64,000 nucleotides of DNA. Source: Caldifarciminota bacterium (lineage in GTDB: Bacteria > Hydrothermota > Tepidihabitantia > Tepidihabitantales > Tepidihabitantaceae). This document shows, one piece after another, positions 49,258-58,244 of the stretch; position 1 is the stretch's first letter; every line of letters begins with the position of its first letter. The position numbers and the translations under genes were made by a program. The notes below the pieces were generated by a model. It was not told the DNA's origin. It saw only the letters and a program-made list of their open reading frames with translations, and did no database searches. The DNA is taken from contig JAOABP010000001.1 of NCBI GenBank assembly GCA_026418295.1, positions 310,001-374,000 on the forward strand, written 5' to 3'.

Positions 49258-49276
49258 AGCCGACCCTGAGTCGGCT
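49258..49276 (-). terminator. Hairpin between dnaK and dnaJ (attenuator or processing site)
   Basis: AGCCGAC (49258-49264) and GTCGGCT (49270-49276) form a 7-bp stem with a 5-nt loop. On the transcribed minus strand GTTTTAG follows, a short U-run, 12 nt before the dnaJ start. It may partially terminate or stabilise the upstream dnaK message. Confidence 0.6.
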
Positions 49277-49324
49277 TAAACCACCCACCTCCTTACAGCT
49301 TCCAATTTATTAAACCTGCCTCCT

Positions 49325-51205
49325 TTATTTACTTTTCTCCTCACCATCAATTATCGTGTAATCAGCCTGCTGCTTTTTCTCCTGATCACTGCTCCCGGCA
49401 CTGGCTGTCCCCTGCTGCCGATAAAGCCGTTCCCCGATTGCACTCACTGCCCGTTGCAGCTCATCAATTCCGGCTTCAATTGCACCGCGGTCATCACCCT
49501 TCATTACCTCTTTCAGCCGATTGATCGCGGTCTCAATCTTCTGCCGTTCTTCTGCAGATACCTTATCACCTAATTCTTTCAGTGTCCGTTCAGTCTGGTA
49601 TATAATGGTATCAGCCTTATTCCGGCTGTCAACAAGCTCCCGCCGTTTACGGTCCTCAGCCGCATGCGCCTGCGCTTCGCTGATCATCCGGTCGATCTCC
49701 TCCTTGGTCAGTCCGGAAGATGCGGTAATCTTGATACTCTGTTCCTTACCGGTCAGCTTGTCCTTTGCCGTCACATGCAGAATTCCATCAGCATCAATGT
49801 CAAAGGTAACTTCAATCTGCGGTATCCCCCTCGGGGCGGGTGTAATTCCCACCAGATCAAATACCCCGAGTGTCCGGTTATCAGCTGCCATTTCCCGCTC
49901 ACCCTGAAGCACGTGGATACGTACTGTTGTCTGATTGTCCTCGACGGTAGTAAAAATCTGACTTTTGCGGGTCGGAATTGTTGTATTGCGCTCAATAATC
50001 TTGGTAAACACACCACCGGCAGTTTCGATTCCCAGAGACAGAGGTGTAACATCCAGCAGCACAACATCTTTTACCTCGCCAGCAAGAACTGCGCCCTGAA
50101 TTGCTGCACCAATCGCAACCACCTCATCCGGATTGATGCCCTTGTGAGGCTCCTTGCCGAAGAAATCGCGCACTACCTGCTGCACCCGGGGCATCCGGGT
50201 CTGGCCGCCAACCAGAATAACCTCATCAATGTCCCGCGGTGTCAATCTGGCATCCTCCAATGCCTGCCGCACCGGCCCCAGGGTCTTTTGAACCAAATCC
50301 TCAACCAGCGCCTCAAGTTTTGCCCGAGTCAGCTTCATATCGATATGCAGCGGCCCCTTCTTCTCATCAGCATAGATGAACGGCAGACTGATCGTGGTCT
50401 CCATTGAGGTGGAAAGCTCACACTTTGCCTTCTCCGCCGCTTCCTTGATGCGCTGAAGCGCAGTCTTGTCCCTCGAAAGGTCAATGCCGTGTTCGCGCCG
50501 GAACTCCTCAATTATCCATTCCATCACCCGCTGGTCAAAGTCATCGCCTCCCAAGTGAGTATCACCGTTGGTTGAACGAACCTCAAAGACCCCTTCACCG
50601 ATTTCGAGAATGGAAATATCAAACGTCCCGCCTCCCAGATCATAGACTGCTATCTTCTCCGAACCCTTCTTGTCCAAACCATAGGCAAGTGCAGCTGCAG
50701 TCGGCTCATTGATAATCCGCAGCACATCCAGCCCGGCGATCTTCCCCGCATCCTTAGTTGCCTGACGCTGCGAGTCGTTAAAATAGGCAGGCACTGTGAT
50801 CACCGCCTTGGTCACTGCCTCGCCGAGATATGCCTCAGCCGCCTTTTTCAGATAGGAAAGAATCATGGCTGAAATTTCCGGTGGCGAATAACGCTTACCA
50901 TCAACCTCTACCCAGGCATCACCATTTGCCGACTCCACCACCCGATATGGCACCCTTTTAATCTCTTCCAGCACCTCAGAATAGCGCCGGCCCATGAAAC
51001 GCTTGATTGAATAAATCGTAGAAGTCGGGTTAATCACCGCCTGCCGCTTGGCCAGTGTCCCCACCAGCCGTTCCTTGCCCAGCGCCACGACCGAAGGGGT
51101 TGTTCTTCCCCCTTCGGGATTGGGGATCACGACCGGTTGACCCCGCTCCATTACCGCAACACAGGAAAATGTGGTGCCAAGATCAATACCAATTACCTTA
51201 CTCAC
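49325..51205 (-). CDS. dnaK: Chaperone protein DnaK
   Basis: A 626-residue Hsp70. ATPase motifs are '[13 protein letters not shown]' (residues 5-17), '[14 protein letters not shown]' and '[13 protein letters not shown]'; a substrate-binding domain and a charged C-terminal lid follow. The start is GTG at 51205 with AAAGGAGG before it. Confidence 0.98.
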   Translation of the reverse strand: MSKVIGIDLGTTFSCVAVMERGQPVVIPNPEGGRTTPSVVALGKERLVGTLAKRQAVINPTSTIYSIKRFMGRRYSEVLEEIKRVPYRVVESANGDAWVEVDGKRYSPPEISAMILSYLKKAAEAYLGEAVTKAVITVPAYFNDSQRQATKDAGKIAGLDVLRIINEPTAAALAYGLDKKGSEKIAVYDLGGGTFDISILEIGEGVFEVRSTNGDTHLGGDDFDQRVMEWIIEEFRREHGIDLSRDKTALQRIKEAAEKAKCELSTSMETTISLPFIYADEKKGPLHIDMKLTRAKLEALVEDLVQKTLGPVRQALEDARLTPRDIDEVILVGGQTRMPRVQQVVRDFFGKEPHKGINPDEVVAIGAAIQGAVLAGEVKDVVLLDVTPLSLGIETAGGVFTKIIERNTTIPTRKSQIFTTVEDNQTTVRIHVLQGEREMAADNRTLGVFDLVGITPAPRGIPQIEVTFDIDADGILHVTAKDKLTGKEQSIKITASSGLTKEEIDRMISEAQAHAAEDRKRRELVDSRNKADTIIYQTERTLKELGDKVSAEERQKIETAINRLKEVMKGDDRGAIEAGIDELQRAVSAIGERLYRQQGTASAGSSDQEKKQQADYTIIDGEEKSK

Positions 51206-51244
51206 TGATGCCTCCTTTCTTCACGCTCTGCAATGATAAACTCC

Positions 51245-51832
51245 TTAATTATTAGACTCTGATTCCCCCGGTTTGATTTCAGGCGCCTGCTCCTCTGCGC
51301 GAACTTTTTCACCTGCCTCGGACGCCTTCCCCACCTTCACCCGTGCGGGACGCACAACCCGGCCTGAAATTTCATAACCCCGACACAACTCCTCCAGCAC
51401 CCGGTTATTGTCTTCAGCGGCAACACACTCCACAAACCCCACTGCCTCAGCCCGCCGCGGATCAAACTGCTCCCCAGCACAGCTGTAACTACGCAGCCCG
51501 TAACTTTCCAGCACCGCTGCCAACTGCCGGTAAATCAGCTCTACCCCCTGCTTTACACTCTCCACATTGTTTCCCCCGGCGCTGATCGCCCGCTCAAAAT
51601 TATCCAAAACGGACAGAAGATCACAAATCAGCCTCTCCACACCCTCCCTTTTCTTTGACTCAATGTCCCGCTCCATCCTTTTCCGGTAATTCTCAAAATC
51701 AGCTAACGCCCGCAGGTAATCATTTTTCAACTTCTGGGCAAGCACCTCCAGTTCGTAAACCCGCTCGACCAGTTCAGTAACCGGCCCCTTCTTCCCCGAG
51801 CTGTTAGGCTGCTGAATTTCAACCGGATTCAT
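51245..51832 (-). CDS. grpE: Nucleotide exchange factor GrpE
   Basis: A 195-residue GrpE: a long N-terminal coiled coil (about residues 15-80, with 'DYLRALADFENYRKRMERD') and the C-terminal beta domain ('EAVGFVE...NRVLEELCRGYEISGRVVRPARVKV' region in parts). It releases ADP from DnaK. It is the first gene of the chaperone operon. No hrcA is upstream, and no clear Shine-Dalgarno precedes the ATG. Confidence 0.95.
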   Translation of the reverse strand: MNPVEIQQPNSSGKKGPVTELVERVYELEVLAQKLKNDYLRALADFENYRKRMERDIESKKREGVERLICDLLSVLDNFERAISAGGNNVESVKQGVELIYRQLAAVLESYGLRSYSCAGEQFDPRRAEAVGFVECVAAEDNNRVLEELCRGYEISGRVVRPARVKVGKASEAGEKVRAEEQAPEIKPGESESNN

Positions 51833-52205
51833 ATATAAATTTAGACCTCAAAATCTGATTTTGCGTTTCAACTGAACACCATACCCTGATACCCATCAAT
51901 CACAGCCTTTTACCCGCCCGTCTTGCCAAACCTCGAATACCAGCTCCCGCCTCTGGACATCCTGTCCAAACCCGAATACTGCGTCGCTGATACCCTACCG
52001 GGAACTGCCCACGGGGCAGGAAAATCAGGGGATTAAAATGTTAACACATTGTAATTAAATAACTTAGATAAATAAACTTTATTGACATTGCTATTCAATC
52101 GAGCTTTGCCTCCAACGGAAAATGGTGCTGGCATTTTTATCGCCTACCCCTTTATAAAATAATTAGATTCCAAATCAGCCGGAAATTTAACATATAATAC
52201 AATTA
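51833..52205. other. Non-coding stretch upstream of grpE with a GC-rich, structured part
   Basis: No gene is seen here. The part about 51905-52020 is GC-rich between AT-rich flanks and contains two perfect small hairpins: TGGACA-TCC-TGTCCA (51954-51968) and CTGCCC-ACG-GGGCAG (52005-52019). No CIRCE or sigma32 element is found. A structured leader of the chaperone operon or a small RNA is possible. Confidence 0.4.
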
Positions 52206-52233
52206 TTGACTGCTCAAATTTCCTCCTTATGCT
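52206..52233 (+). promoter_or_regulatory. Promoter of the unknown protein gene at 52240 (leaderless geometry)
   Basis: TTGACT (52206-52211), a 16-nt spacer and TATGCT (52228-52233; four of six matches). The ATG at 52240 would be at or next to the transcription start. A better-looking TATAAT (52233-52238) lies too close to the start codon to serve it. Confidence 0.45.
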
Positions 52234-52239
52234 ATAATG

Positions 52240-53361
52240 ATGGCTCATGCATACACACCTGGATTAAAAGTCACCAGCCGGACCCATATCCGTAAAATCC
52301 GGCGTCTGCCCCTCCCGGGCGAAACCCTGGTGGAAAAGGGTGCGCAGGTAAAAGGCGATGACATCGTGGCGCGCACCGCGGTTCCGGGTAATGTCCAGAC
52401 GGTCAATGTTGCCGGACTCTTGGGCATACCGCCGGAAGATGTCCCCAATCTGATGATCAAGAAGGTTGGCGATCCGGTCAAGAAAGACGAAGTTATCGCC
52501 CGCTCCAAAGGCCTGTTCGGTTTATTCAAGAGCGAAGTCCGATCACCGGTTGACGGCACAGTCGAAAGCATATCTCCCGTCACCGGGCAGGTGATACTGC
52601 GGGAACCACCCCAGCCGGTACAGATTGACGCCTACATTGATGGTATCGTTGATGAAATCATCCCTCGCGAAGGTGTAGTTGTTGCCAATGATGTCAGCCT
52701 GATCCAGGGCATATTCGGGGTCGGCGGAGAAACCCGCGGTATCCTCAAACGTATTGCCGACGCACCAGACGAGATTGTCCCTGCGGAAAAAATCGGCCCC
52801 GACTGTCAGAACCGGATACTGATTGCCGGCTCGCTCATTACCTATGAAGTAATTGAAAAGGCGCTCCAGTTCGGTGCCCGGGCGATCGTTGGAGGCGGCA
52901 TTGAGGATTCCACCCTCCGACGCTTTCTCGGCTATGACATTGGCGTCGCCATCACCGGCTCAGAAAAAAAGGGATTGACCATCATCGTTACCGAAGGCTT
53001 CGGTACGATGCGGATGGCAAAACGCACCTTTGAACTCCTTTCGACCCTAGAAGGGAAAATGGCTTCGGTTAACGGTGCCACCCAGATCCGTGCGGGAGTA
53101 ATCCGACCCGAGGTGATCGTACCCTGCACGGACAGCAGTGGGGAAGCCAAACCCAGCCAGGCAGAAGGCGGACTGGCACTGGGGATGCTTGTCCGTATTA
53201 TCCGACAACCCCATTTCGGCAAAATCGGCAAGGTCATTGCCCTGCCGGTGGAACTCCAGACAATTGAAACTGAGGCAAAAGTCCGGGTACTGGAAGTAGA
53301 ACTGGAAAATGGCGAACACATTGTTCTGCCGCGCGCCAATGTTGAAATCATTGAAGAATAA
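52240..53361 (+). CDS. Conserved protein of unknown function with lipoyl-like and KOW-like parts
   Basis: A 373-residue soluble protein; I do not recognise a named family. The N-terminal half (about 10-140) repeats a flattened-barrel pattern typical of lipoyl/RnfC-type carriers ('GETLVEKGAQVKGDDIVA', 'VGDPVKKDEVIA', 'VRSPVDGTVESI') but without a lipoyl lysine. A middle alpha/beta part has 'ARAIVGGGIEDSTLR', and residues about 310-360 look like a KOW motif ('FGKIGKVIALP'). ATG codons occur at 52237 and 52240; the second fits the promoter. It overlaps the PorV-like gene. Confidence 0.75.
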   Translation: MAHAYTPGLKVTSRTHIRKIRRLPLPGETLVEKGAQVKGDDIVARTAVPGNVQTVNVAGLLGIPPEDVPNLMIKKVGDPVKKDEVIARSKGLFGLFKSEVRSPVDGTVESISPVTGQVILREPPQPVQIDAYIDGIVDEIIPREGVVVANDVSLIQGIFGVGGETRGILKRIADAPDEIVPAEKIGPDCQNRILIAGSLITYEVIEKALQFGARAIVGGGIEDSTLRRFLGYDIGVAITGSEKKGLTIIVTEGFGTMRMAKRTFELLSTLEGKMASVNGATQIRAGVIRPEVIVPCTDSSGEAKPSQAEGGLALGMLVRIIRQPHFGKIGKVIALPVELQTIETEAKVRVLEVELENGEHIVLPRANVEIIEE

Positions 53362-54253
53362 ACCGAACACAACCTTAATTCTGCTTTTCACCGCCTTCGT
53401 GACCGCTAAGGCGACAGAACGCCAGGTCGGATGTGCCTGGCTCAAAATCCCGACTGGCGCCCGCGAAGCTGCGATGGCTGGCACGGGCACTGCTGCTGCA
53501 TTCGGACCGCAGGCACTCGTCTACAACCCTGCCGCCACTGCCCGGCTTGCACCATTCTCCATCAATGCCAGCTACACCAAATGGTTTCTCGACACCCATC
53601 ACCAGTCAATCTTTGCCAATCGTGACCTCGGTATCTTTCAGCTCGGATTGGGTTTATCTTCATTCGCCTACGGCAGAATTGAATACCGGGAAGAACGACC
53701 AACCGAAGAGCCATTCGGTACTTTCTCCCCCCTTGATCTCACCGGGTACCTCAATTTTGCCCGCACCTTGGGTGACATCGCTGAAATCGGTCTTAGTGCC
53801 CGCTACTTCTACTCGAAAATTATCAACAATCAGGCATCAGCACTGGGGGCGGATGCGGGCTTTCGTCTCCATCCCTTACCAAACCTCACGGTCGGTCTGG
53901 CAGTAACTGACTTTGGTAAAACCCTTTATTATTACTACGAACCCTTCTGGCTGCCCACCCGGGCGCGAGTCGGCCTCTCCTGGAATCTGCCAATCGGTGC
54001 TACCCGGCTCACGCTGACCAGCGACGCCAGCTACTTCTTTTACAATCGGAACTTCCGGGCAAGTGCCGGCACTGAACTGACTGTTAACGAAATATTATTT
54101 CTTCGTGCCGGTTGCGACCCCCTCAACCCTGGCAACCGATTCAGTTTCGGTACCGGAATCCGTCACCGGCTGTTCCGGCTGGACTATGCATGGTCACCGC
54201 TCGGCTTTAACCTCGGTTCCGCTCACCGACTCAGCCTGAGCTTCGGTTATTAG
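53339..54253 (+). CDS. PorV/PorQ-like outer-membrane beta-barrel protein
   Basis: A 304-residue protein with a signal peptide (about residues 1-24), then 'IPTGAREAAMAGTGTA' and 'ALVYNPAATARL', the typical start of UPF0164/PorV barrels. Alternating strands to the final 'LSLSFGY', ending in an aromatic residue, suggest a barrel. PorV-type proteins act as type IX secretion shuttles or fatty-acid porins; here its exact role is inferred. ATG 53339 begins inside the preceding gene. Confidence 0.8.
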   Translation: MLKSLKNKPNTTLILLFTAFVTAKATERQVGCAWLKIPTGAREAAMAGTGTAAAFGPQALVYNPAATARLAPFSINASYTKWFLDTHHQSIFANRDLGIFQLGLGLSSFAYGRIEYREERPTEEPFGTFSPLDLTGYLNFARTLGDIAEIGLSARYFYSKIINNQASALGADAGFRLHPLPNLTVGLAVTDFGKTLYYYYEPFWLPTRARVGLSWNLPIGATRLTLTSDASYFFYNRNFRASAGTELTVNEILFLRAGCDPLNPGNRFSFGTGIRHRLFRLDYAWSPLGFNLGSAHRLSLSFGY

Positions 54254-54255
54254 AT

Positions 54256-55227
54256 ATGCCTGCCACTCAGAATCAGGGCTGGCTTGATTTTGAGCAACCG
54301 CTGGTTGAGCTACTTGACCGCCTTGAAGAAGTCACAGCACTCGGTGCAGCTCAGGAGGTTGAACGCATCCAGAAACAGATTGAAGAACTCAAACTTAAAC
54401 TTTACTCTCAGCTTACACCCTGGCAGCGAGTTCAGATGGCGCGTCACCCCCGCCGCCCCTACACCCTCGATTACATCGAACGTATCTGCAATGACTTCGT
54501 CGAACTGCACGGTGACCGTGCATTTGGGGACGACCCTGCGATCATAGCTGGCTTGGGGAAAATTGACACCGTCCCCTTTGCCATTGTTGGCCATCAGAAA
54601 GGCAGAGATACAAAGGAAAAACTTGCCCGTAACTTCGGCATGCCTCATCCGGAAGGGTATCGCAAGGCACTTCGAATCATGGACCTTGCAGCCCGTTTCG
54701 AAGTCCCGATTCTCTGTCTTGTAGATACCCCGGGTGCCTATCCTGGTATCGGTGCAGAAGAACGGGGTCAGGCAGAGGCGATCGCCCGCAATCTCAGAGA
54801 AATGGCGCTCTTGGAAGTGCCGATCATAGTAATTGTGACCGGGGAAGGCGGTTCCGGAGGTGCCCTTGCAATTGCGGTAGGCGACCGGATTCTTATGCAG
54901 GAAAATGCGGTATACTCCGTAATCTCCCCTGAAGGCTGTGCTGCAATCCTCTGGCGGGACGGTTCCAAAGCGGAAGAGGCAGCAGCGGTTCTGAAAATGA
55001 CCGCTCCAGACCTCCTGAGCCTTGGTGTGATTGACGAAATTGTACCCGAACCCCCCGGGGGGGCCCATCAGGATTGGGATGAGGCGGCTAAACTTCTGAA
55101 AAAGGCGGTCCTCGCAAACTACTACTATCTCAACACCCTGCCCGGCTCCGAGCTTGTCTCCCGACGGATTGCCCGGTTCAACTCCATTGGTGTGTTTCAA
55201 ACCCCAGAGAATAATCCCCGACAATGA
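54256..55227 (+). CDS. accA: Acetyl-CoA carboxylase carboxyltransferase subunit alpha
   Basis: A 323-residue subunit that transfers CO2 from biotin to acetyl-CoA, making malonyl-CoA for fatty acid synthesis. It has the 'LHGDRAFGDDPAIIAG' start and the carboxyltransferase signature 'GEGGSGGALAIAVGDRILM'. The accD, accB and accC genes are not in this window. It overlaps era by 4 nt. Confidence 0.96.
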   Translation: MPATQNQGWLDFEQPLVELLDRLEEVTALGAAQEVERIQKQIEELKLKLYSQLTPWQRVQMARHPRRPYTLDYIERICNDFVELHGDRAFGDDPAIIAGLGKIDTVPFAIVGHQKGRDTKEKLARNFGMPHPEGYRKALRIMDLAARFEVPILCLVDTPGAYPGIGAEERGQAEAIARNLREMALLEVPIIVIVTGEGGSGGALAIAVGDRILMQENAVYSVISPEGCAAILWRDGSKAEEAAAVLKMTAPDLLSLGVIDEIVPEPPGGAHQDWDEAAKLLKKAVLANYYYLNTLPGSELVSRRIARFNSIGVFQTPENNPRQ

Positions 55228-56117
55228 CACAACAATCGGGGAATGAATCAACCTTCCGTTCCGGCTACATTGCTCTAATCGGCAGACCCAATGCCGGCAA
55301 ATCTACACTGCTCAACACTCTCCTCGGGCACCGGCTTGCCATCGTCACCCCGAAACCGCAGACCACACGCCACCGTATCCTCGGCATCCTCAACGGTCCC
55401 AACTATCAGGCACTCCTCCTGGATACCCCCGGAATCCTCGACCCTAAATACACGCTTCAGAAATTGATGAAGCAGGAGATTGAACGCGCGCTCGCCGATG
55501 CGGATGTAATTCTGCTGCTGATTGACGTCACTGGTCCGGTCTTTGAAGATTTGAACCTGATTGCCGGGAAAAATGCGGTCATCGCCCTGAACAAAATTGA
55601 CCAAATTCCGCGGCCAAACTTGCTGCCAATAGCTGAACGATGTGCCCGTGAAGGCTTCGACCGTATCTACATGATTTCTGCGCTCAAAGGAGATGGAATT
55701 GAAGACCTTAAACAGGCACTGATTCAACTCCTGCCTGAAGCACCGCCTTTTTATCCGCCGGATCAGATATCTGAACGTCCCGAACGCTTTTTTGTTGCAG
55801 AATTGATCCGCGAAGCAATCTTTCATCGCTACGGTGCAGAAGTCCCCTACTCAACCACAGTGGAAATTGATGAGTTCAAAGAAAGACCGGGAAGAAAGGA
55901 CTATATTCGCGCCACGATCTATGTTGAAAAGGACTCCCAGAAGGCAATCATCATCGGACAAGGAGGAACGGCGCTAAAAAAGGTCGGTGAAATTGCCCGA
56001 GAGTCGATCGAGCAGTTTCTGGGCCGCCCTGTCTATCTCGAGCTGTGGGTAAAAGTAGCCCGCAACTGGCGCGATAACGAACATTTTATCCGCCGGACCG
56101 TCTACGGCGGAGTTTAA
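55224..56117 (+). CDS. era: GTPase Era
   Basis: A 297-residue GTPase involved in 16S rRNA maturation. G1 GRPNAGKST, G3 DTPG, G4 NKID, and a C-terminal KH domain with 'AIIIGQGGTALKKVG'. Its stop overlaps the stop of the convergent mce gene by 4 nt. Confidence 0.96.
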   Translation: MTQQSGNESTFRSGYIALIGRPNAGKSTLLNTLLGHRLAIVTPKPQTTRHRILGILNGPNYQALLLDTPGILDPKYTLQKLMKQEIERALADADVILLLIDVTGPVFEDLNLIAGKNAVIALNKIDQIPRPNLLPIAERCAREGFDRIYMISALKGDGIEDLKQALIQLLPEAPPFYPPDQISERPERFFVAELIREAIFHRYGAEVPYSTTVEIDEFKERPGRKDYIRATIYVEKDSQKAIIIGQGGTALKKVGEIARESIEQFLGRPVYLELWVKVARNWRDNEHFIRRTVYGGV

Positions 56118-56515
56118 ACCCGTTGACTCAGTTCAATCAGCACACCGCCAGTTGACTTGGGATGAATAAAAAAGGCACGGGTACCTCCAGCCCCTGCCTG
56201 AGGCTCCGGATCAACAATCCGCACACCCGCTGCCTTCAACCGCTGGAATTCGGCATCCACATCATCTACCTCAAAACAGATGTGATGCAACCCCGGACCA
56301 CGGACTGCGAGAAAACCGGCAACCGGTGCATCCGGTGTATCAGGCTGAACCAGCTCCACTTTTGTATCACCGACCTGAATAAAGCCCACTGTCACCTTTC
56401 TGTGAGGCACCGTCTCCTTTCGTTCCAGCTTCAAACCCAACTGCTCGGTATAAAACCGCGCTGCCTCATCAACACTCGGCACCGCAATCGCAATATGGGC
56501 AACTTTTTTGACCAT
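56114..56515 (-). CDS. mce: Methylmalonyl-CoA epimerase
   Basis: A 133-residue glyoxalase-fold enzyme interconverting (R)- and (S)-methylmalonyl-CoA. Metal ligands are visible: His in 'VAHIAIAVP', His in 'LHHICFEVDD' and Glu near the C-terminus in 'VLIELSQ'. A strong GAGGAGG precedes it. It follows the mutase gene in the same operon. Confidence 0.95.
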   Translation of the reverse strand: MVKKVAHIAIAVPSVDEAARFYTEQLGLKLERKETVPHRKVTVGFIQVGDTKVELVQPDTPDAPVAGFLAVRGPGLHHICFEVDDVDAEFQRLKAAGVRIVDPEPQAGAGGTRAFFIHPKSTGGVLIELSQRV

Positions 56516-56561
56516 ATTATGACCTCCTCTCTGTTAAAGATCTGTTTCAATTGATACCCTG

Positions 56562-58223
56562 TTAACGATTCCGATCATATTCCCCGAAAACCGTACGCAG
56601 GGCATCGCTGATCTCGCCGAGCGTACCACCGGCACGCACCGCATCAATTATTGCCGGCATCAGATTACTATCACTCTGTGCCGTCTCCTTCACCTGTATT
56701 AACCGTTCCTCAACCAGCCGGTTATTCCGGCGTTGCCGGTATGCAGTTAAAAGCTGCCGCCGCTCCTCCGCCAATCTCTCATCAACTCTGAGCAGTTTCA
56801 GATGCGGTTCAACTCCATCCTGAAACCGGTTCACTCCAACGACAATCCGCTCCCCCCGTTCCACTTCCTGCTGATACCGGTAGGCACTCTCAGCAATCCG
56901 TTCCTGGATAAACCCCTGCTCAATCGCTCTGACTGCCCCTCCCCGCCTTTCAATCTCATCAATCAGTTCCTGCGCCCGTCTTTCAATCTCATCGGTCAAA
57001 CTCTCAATAAAGTATGAACCCGCGAGGGGATCAACCGTATCGGCGACTCCGGTTTCGTAGGCGAGAATCTGCTGAGTCCGGAGAGCGATGGTCACTGACT
57101 CCTCTGTCGGCAGAGAAAGCGCCTCATCCCGTGAATTGGTATGCAGACTCTGGGTTCCTCCCAGAACCGCTGCTAGTGCCTGATAGGCAACGCGGATAAT
57201 ATTATTCTCCGGCTGCTGGGCAGTCAGGGTTACACCACCAGTCTGAGTATGAAACCGGAGTTTGCAGGCCTCATCTCCTGCATTAAATCGCGAGCGCAGC
57301 AACCGCGCCCAGAGCCTTCTGGCTGCCCTGAATTTCGCTACTTCCTCAAAAATATTGGAATGGGCGGCAAAGAAAAAAGACAACCGGGGTGCAAATTTGT
57401 CAACTGCGAGCCCCCTTTCCTGGGCAGATTTGATGTACTCCAGTCCATTGGCGAGCGTAAATGCCACTTCTTCGACCGCGGTCGCTCCGGCTTCCCGAAT
57501 ATGATAACCCGAGATGCTCATCGTATTCCACCTGGGCACTGCCTCCGCACACCAGGCAATGATATCGGTAACCAGTCTTAGCGATTCACGGGGCGGAAAG
57601 ATATAGGTTCCCCGTGCAACATACTCCTTGAGAATATCATTCTGAATTGTCCCCTGCAGCTTCGACCAGTCAACCCCCTGCCGCTCCGCAACCACACAGT
57701 ACATCGCCAGCAGGATGGCGGCAGTAGCATTAATTGTCATGGAAGTAGAAACCTGGTCCAGCGGAATTCCCCGGAACAGCACCTCCATATCCTCCAGCGT
57801 GGAAATCGCCACACCAACCTTCCCCACCTCACCTCTTGCCCATGGGCTGTCTGAGTCATAACCCATCTGAGTTGGTAAATCAAAGGCAACTGAGAGGCCC
57901 GTCTGTCCCTGCTTCAGCAGATAATGATAGCGGGCATTGGTCTCTTGGGCAGAACCGAAACCCGCATACTGCCGCATCGTCCAGAACCGGGACCGGTACA
58001 TCGTCGGCTGTACGCCGCGTGTAAATGGATAACAACCCGGCAACCCCTGCCCCTCATGATAATTCTCCTTCTCGCGATCAAGGGGAGTGTAAACCCTCTG
58101 CACCGGGATTCCTGACACCGTCTTGAAATCCTTGCTCCGCTCCGGTATCTTATTGATCGCCGGAGCAACTACCTCCTGTTCCCAGCGCTTCAGTTCCTGC
58201 TTTAATTTCTCAAGATCATTCAT
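56562..58223 (-). CDS. Methylmalonyl-CoA mutase, catalytic subunit without B12 domain
   Basis: A 553-residue TIM-barrel domain of methylmalonyl-CoA mutase (succinyl-CoA to methylmalonyl-CoA). Typical stretches are '[20 protein letters not shown]', '[17 protein letters not shown]' and '[16 protein letters not shown]'. The cobalamin-binding domain is not part of this protein and no gene for it lies nearby, so a separate small subunit must exist elsewhere. The ATG at 58223 follows GAGGG; an upstream frame start at 58241 is less likely. Confidence 0.93.
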   Translation of the reverse strand: MNDLEKLKQELKRWEQEVVAPAINKIPERSKDFKTVSGIPVQRVYTPLDREKENYHEGQGLPGCYPFTRGVQPTMYRSRFWTMRQYAGFGSAQETNARYHYLLKQGQTGLSVAFDLPTQMGYDSDSPWARGEVGKVGVAISTLEDMEVLFRGIPLDQVSTSMTINATAAILLAMYCVVAERQGVDWSKLQGTIQNDILKEYVARGTYIFPPRESLRLVTDIIAWCAEAVPRWNTMSISGYHIREAGATAVEEVAFTLANGLEYIKSAQERGLAVDKFAPRLSFFFAAHSNIFEEVAKFRAARRLWARLLRSRFNAGDEACKLRFHTQTGGVTLTAQQPENNIIRVAYQALAAVLGGTQSLHTNSRDEALSLPTEESVTIALRTQQILAYETGVADTVDPLAGSYFIESLTDEIERRAQELIDEIERRGGAVRAIEQGFIQERIAESAYRYQQEVERGERIVVGVNRFQDGVEPHLKLLRVDERLAEERRQLLTAYRQRRNNRLVEERLIQVKETAQSDSNLMPAIIDAVRAGGTLGEISDALRTVFGEYDRNR

Positions 58224-58244
58224 ATGCTTTTCCCTCTGCATTGC

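Noticed and set aside
51833-52236. CIRCE or sigma32 heat-shock element before grpE
   Set aside because: No TTAGCACTC-N9-GAGTGCTAA and no CTTGAAA...CCCCAT pair was found on the minus strand.
52233-52238. TATAAT with TGn extension as the -10 box for the gene at 52240
   Set aside because: It overlaps the start codons, so the transcript would begin after them; TATGCT at 52228-52233 fits the -35 box and the ATG.
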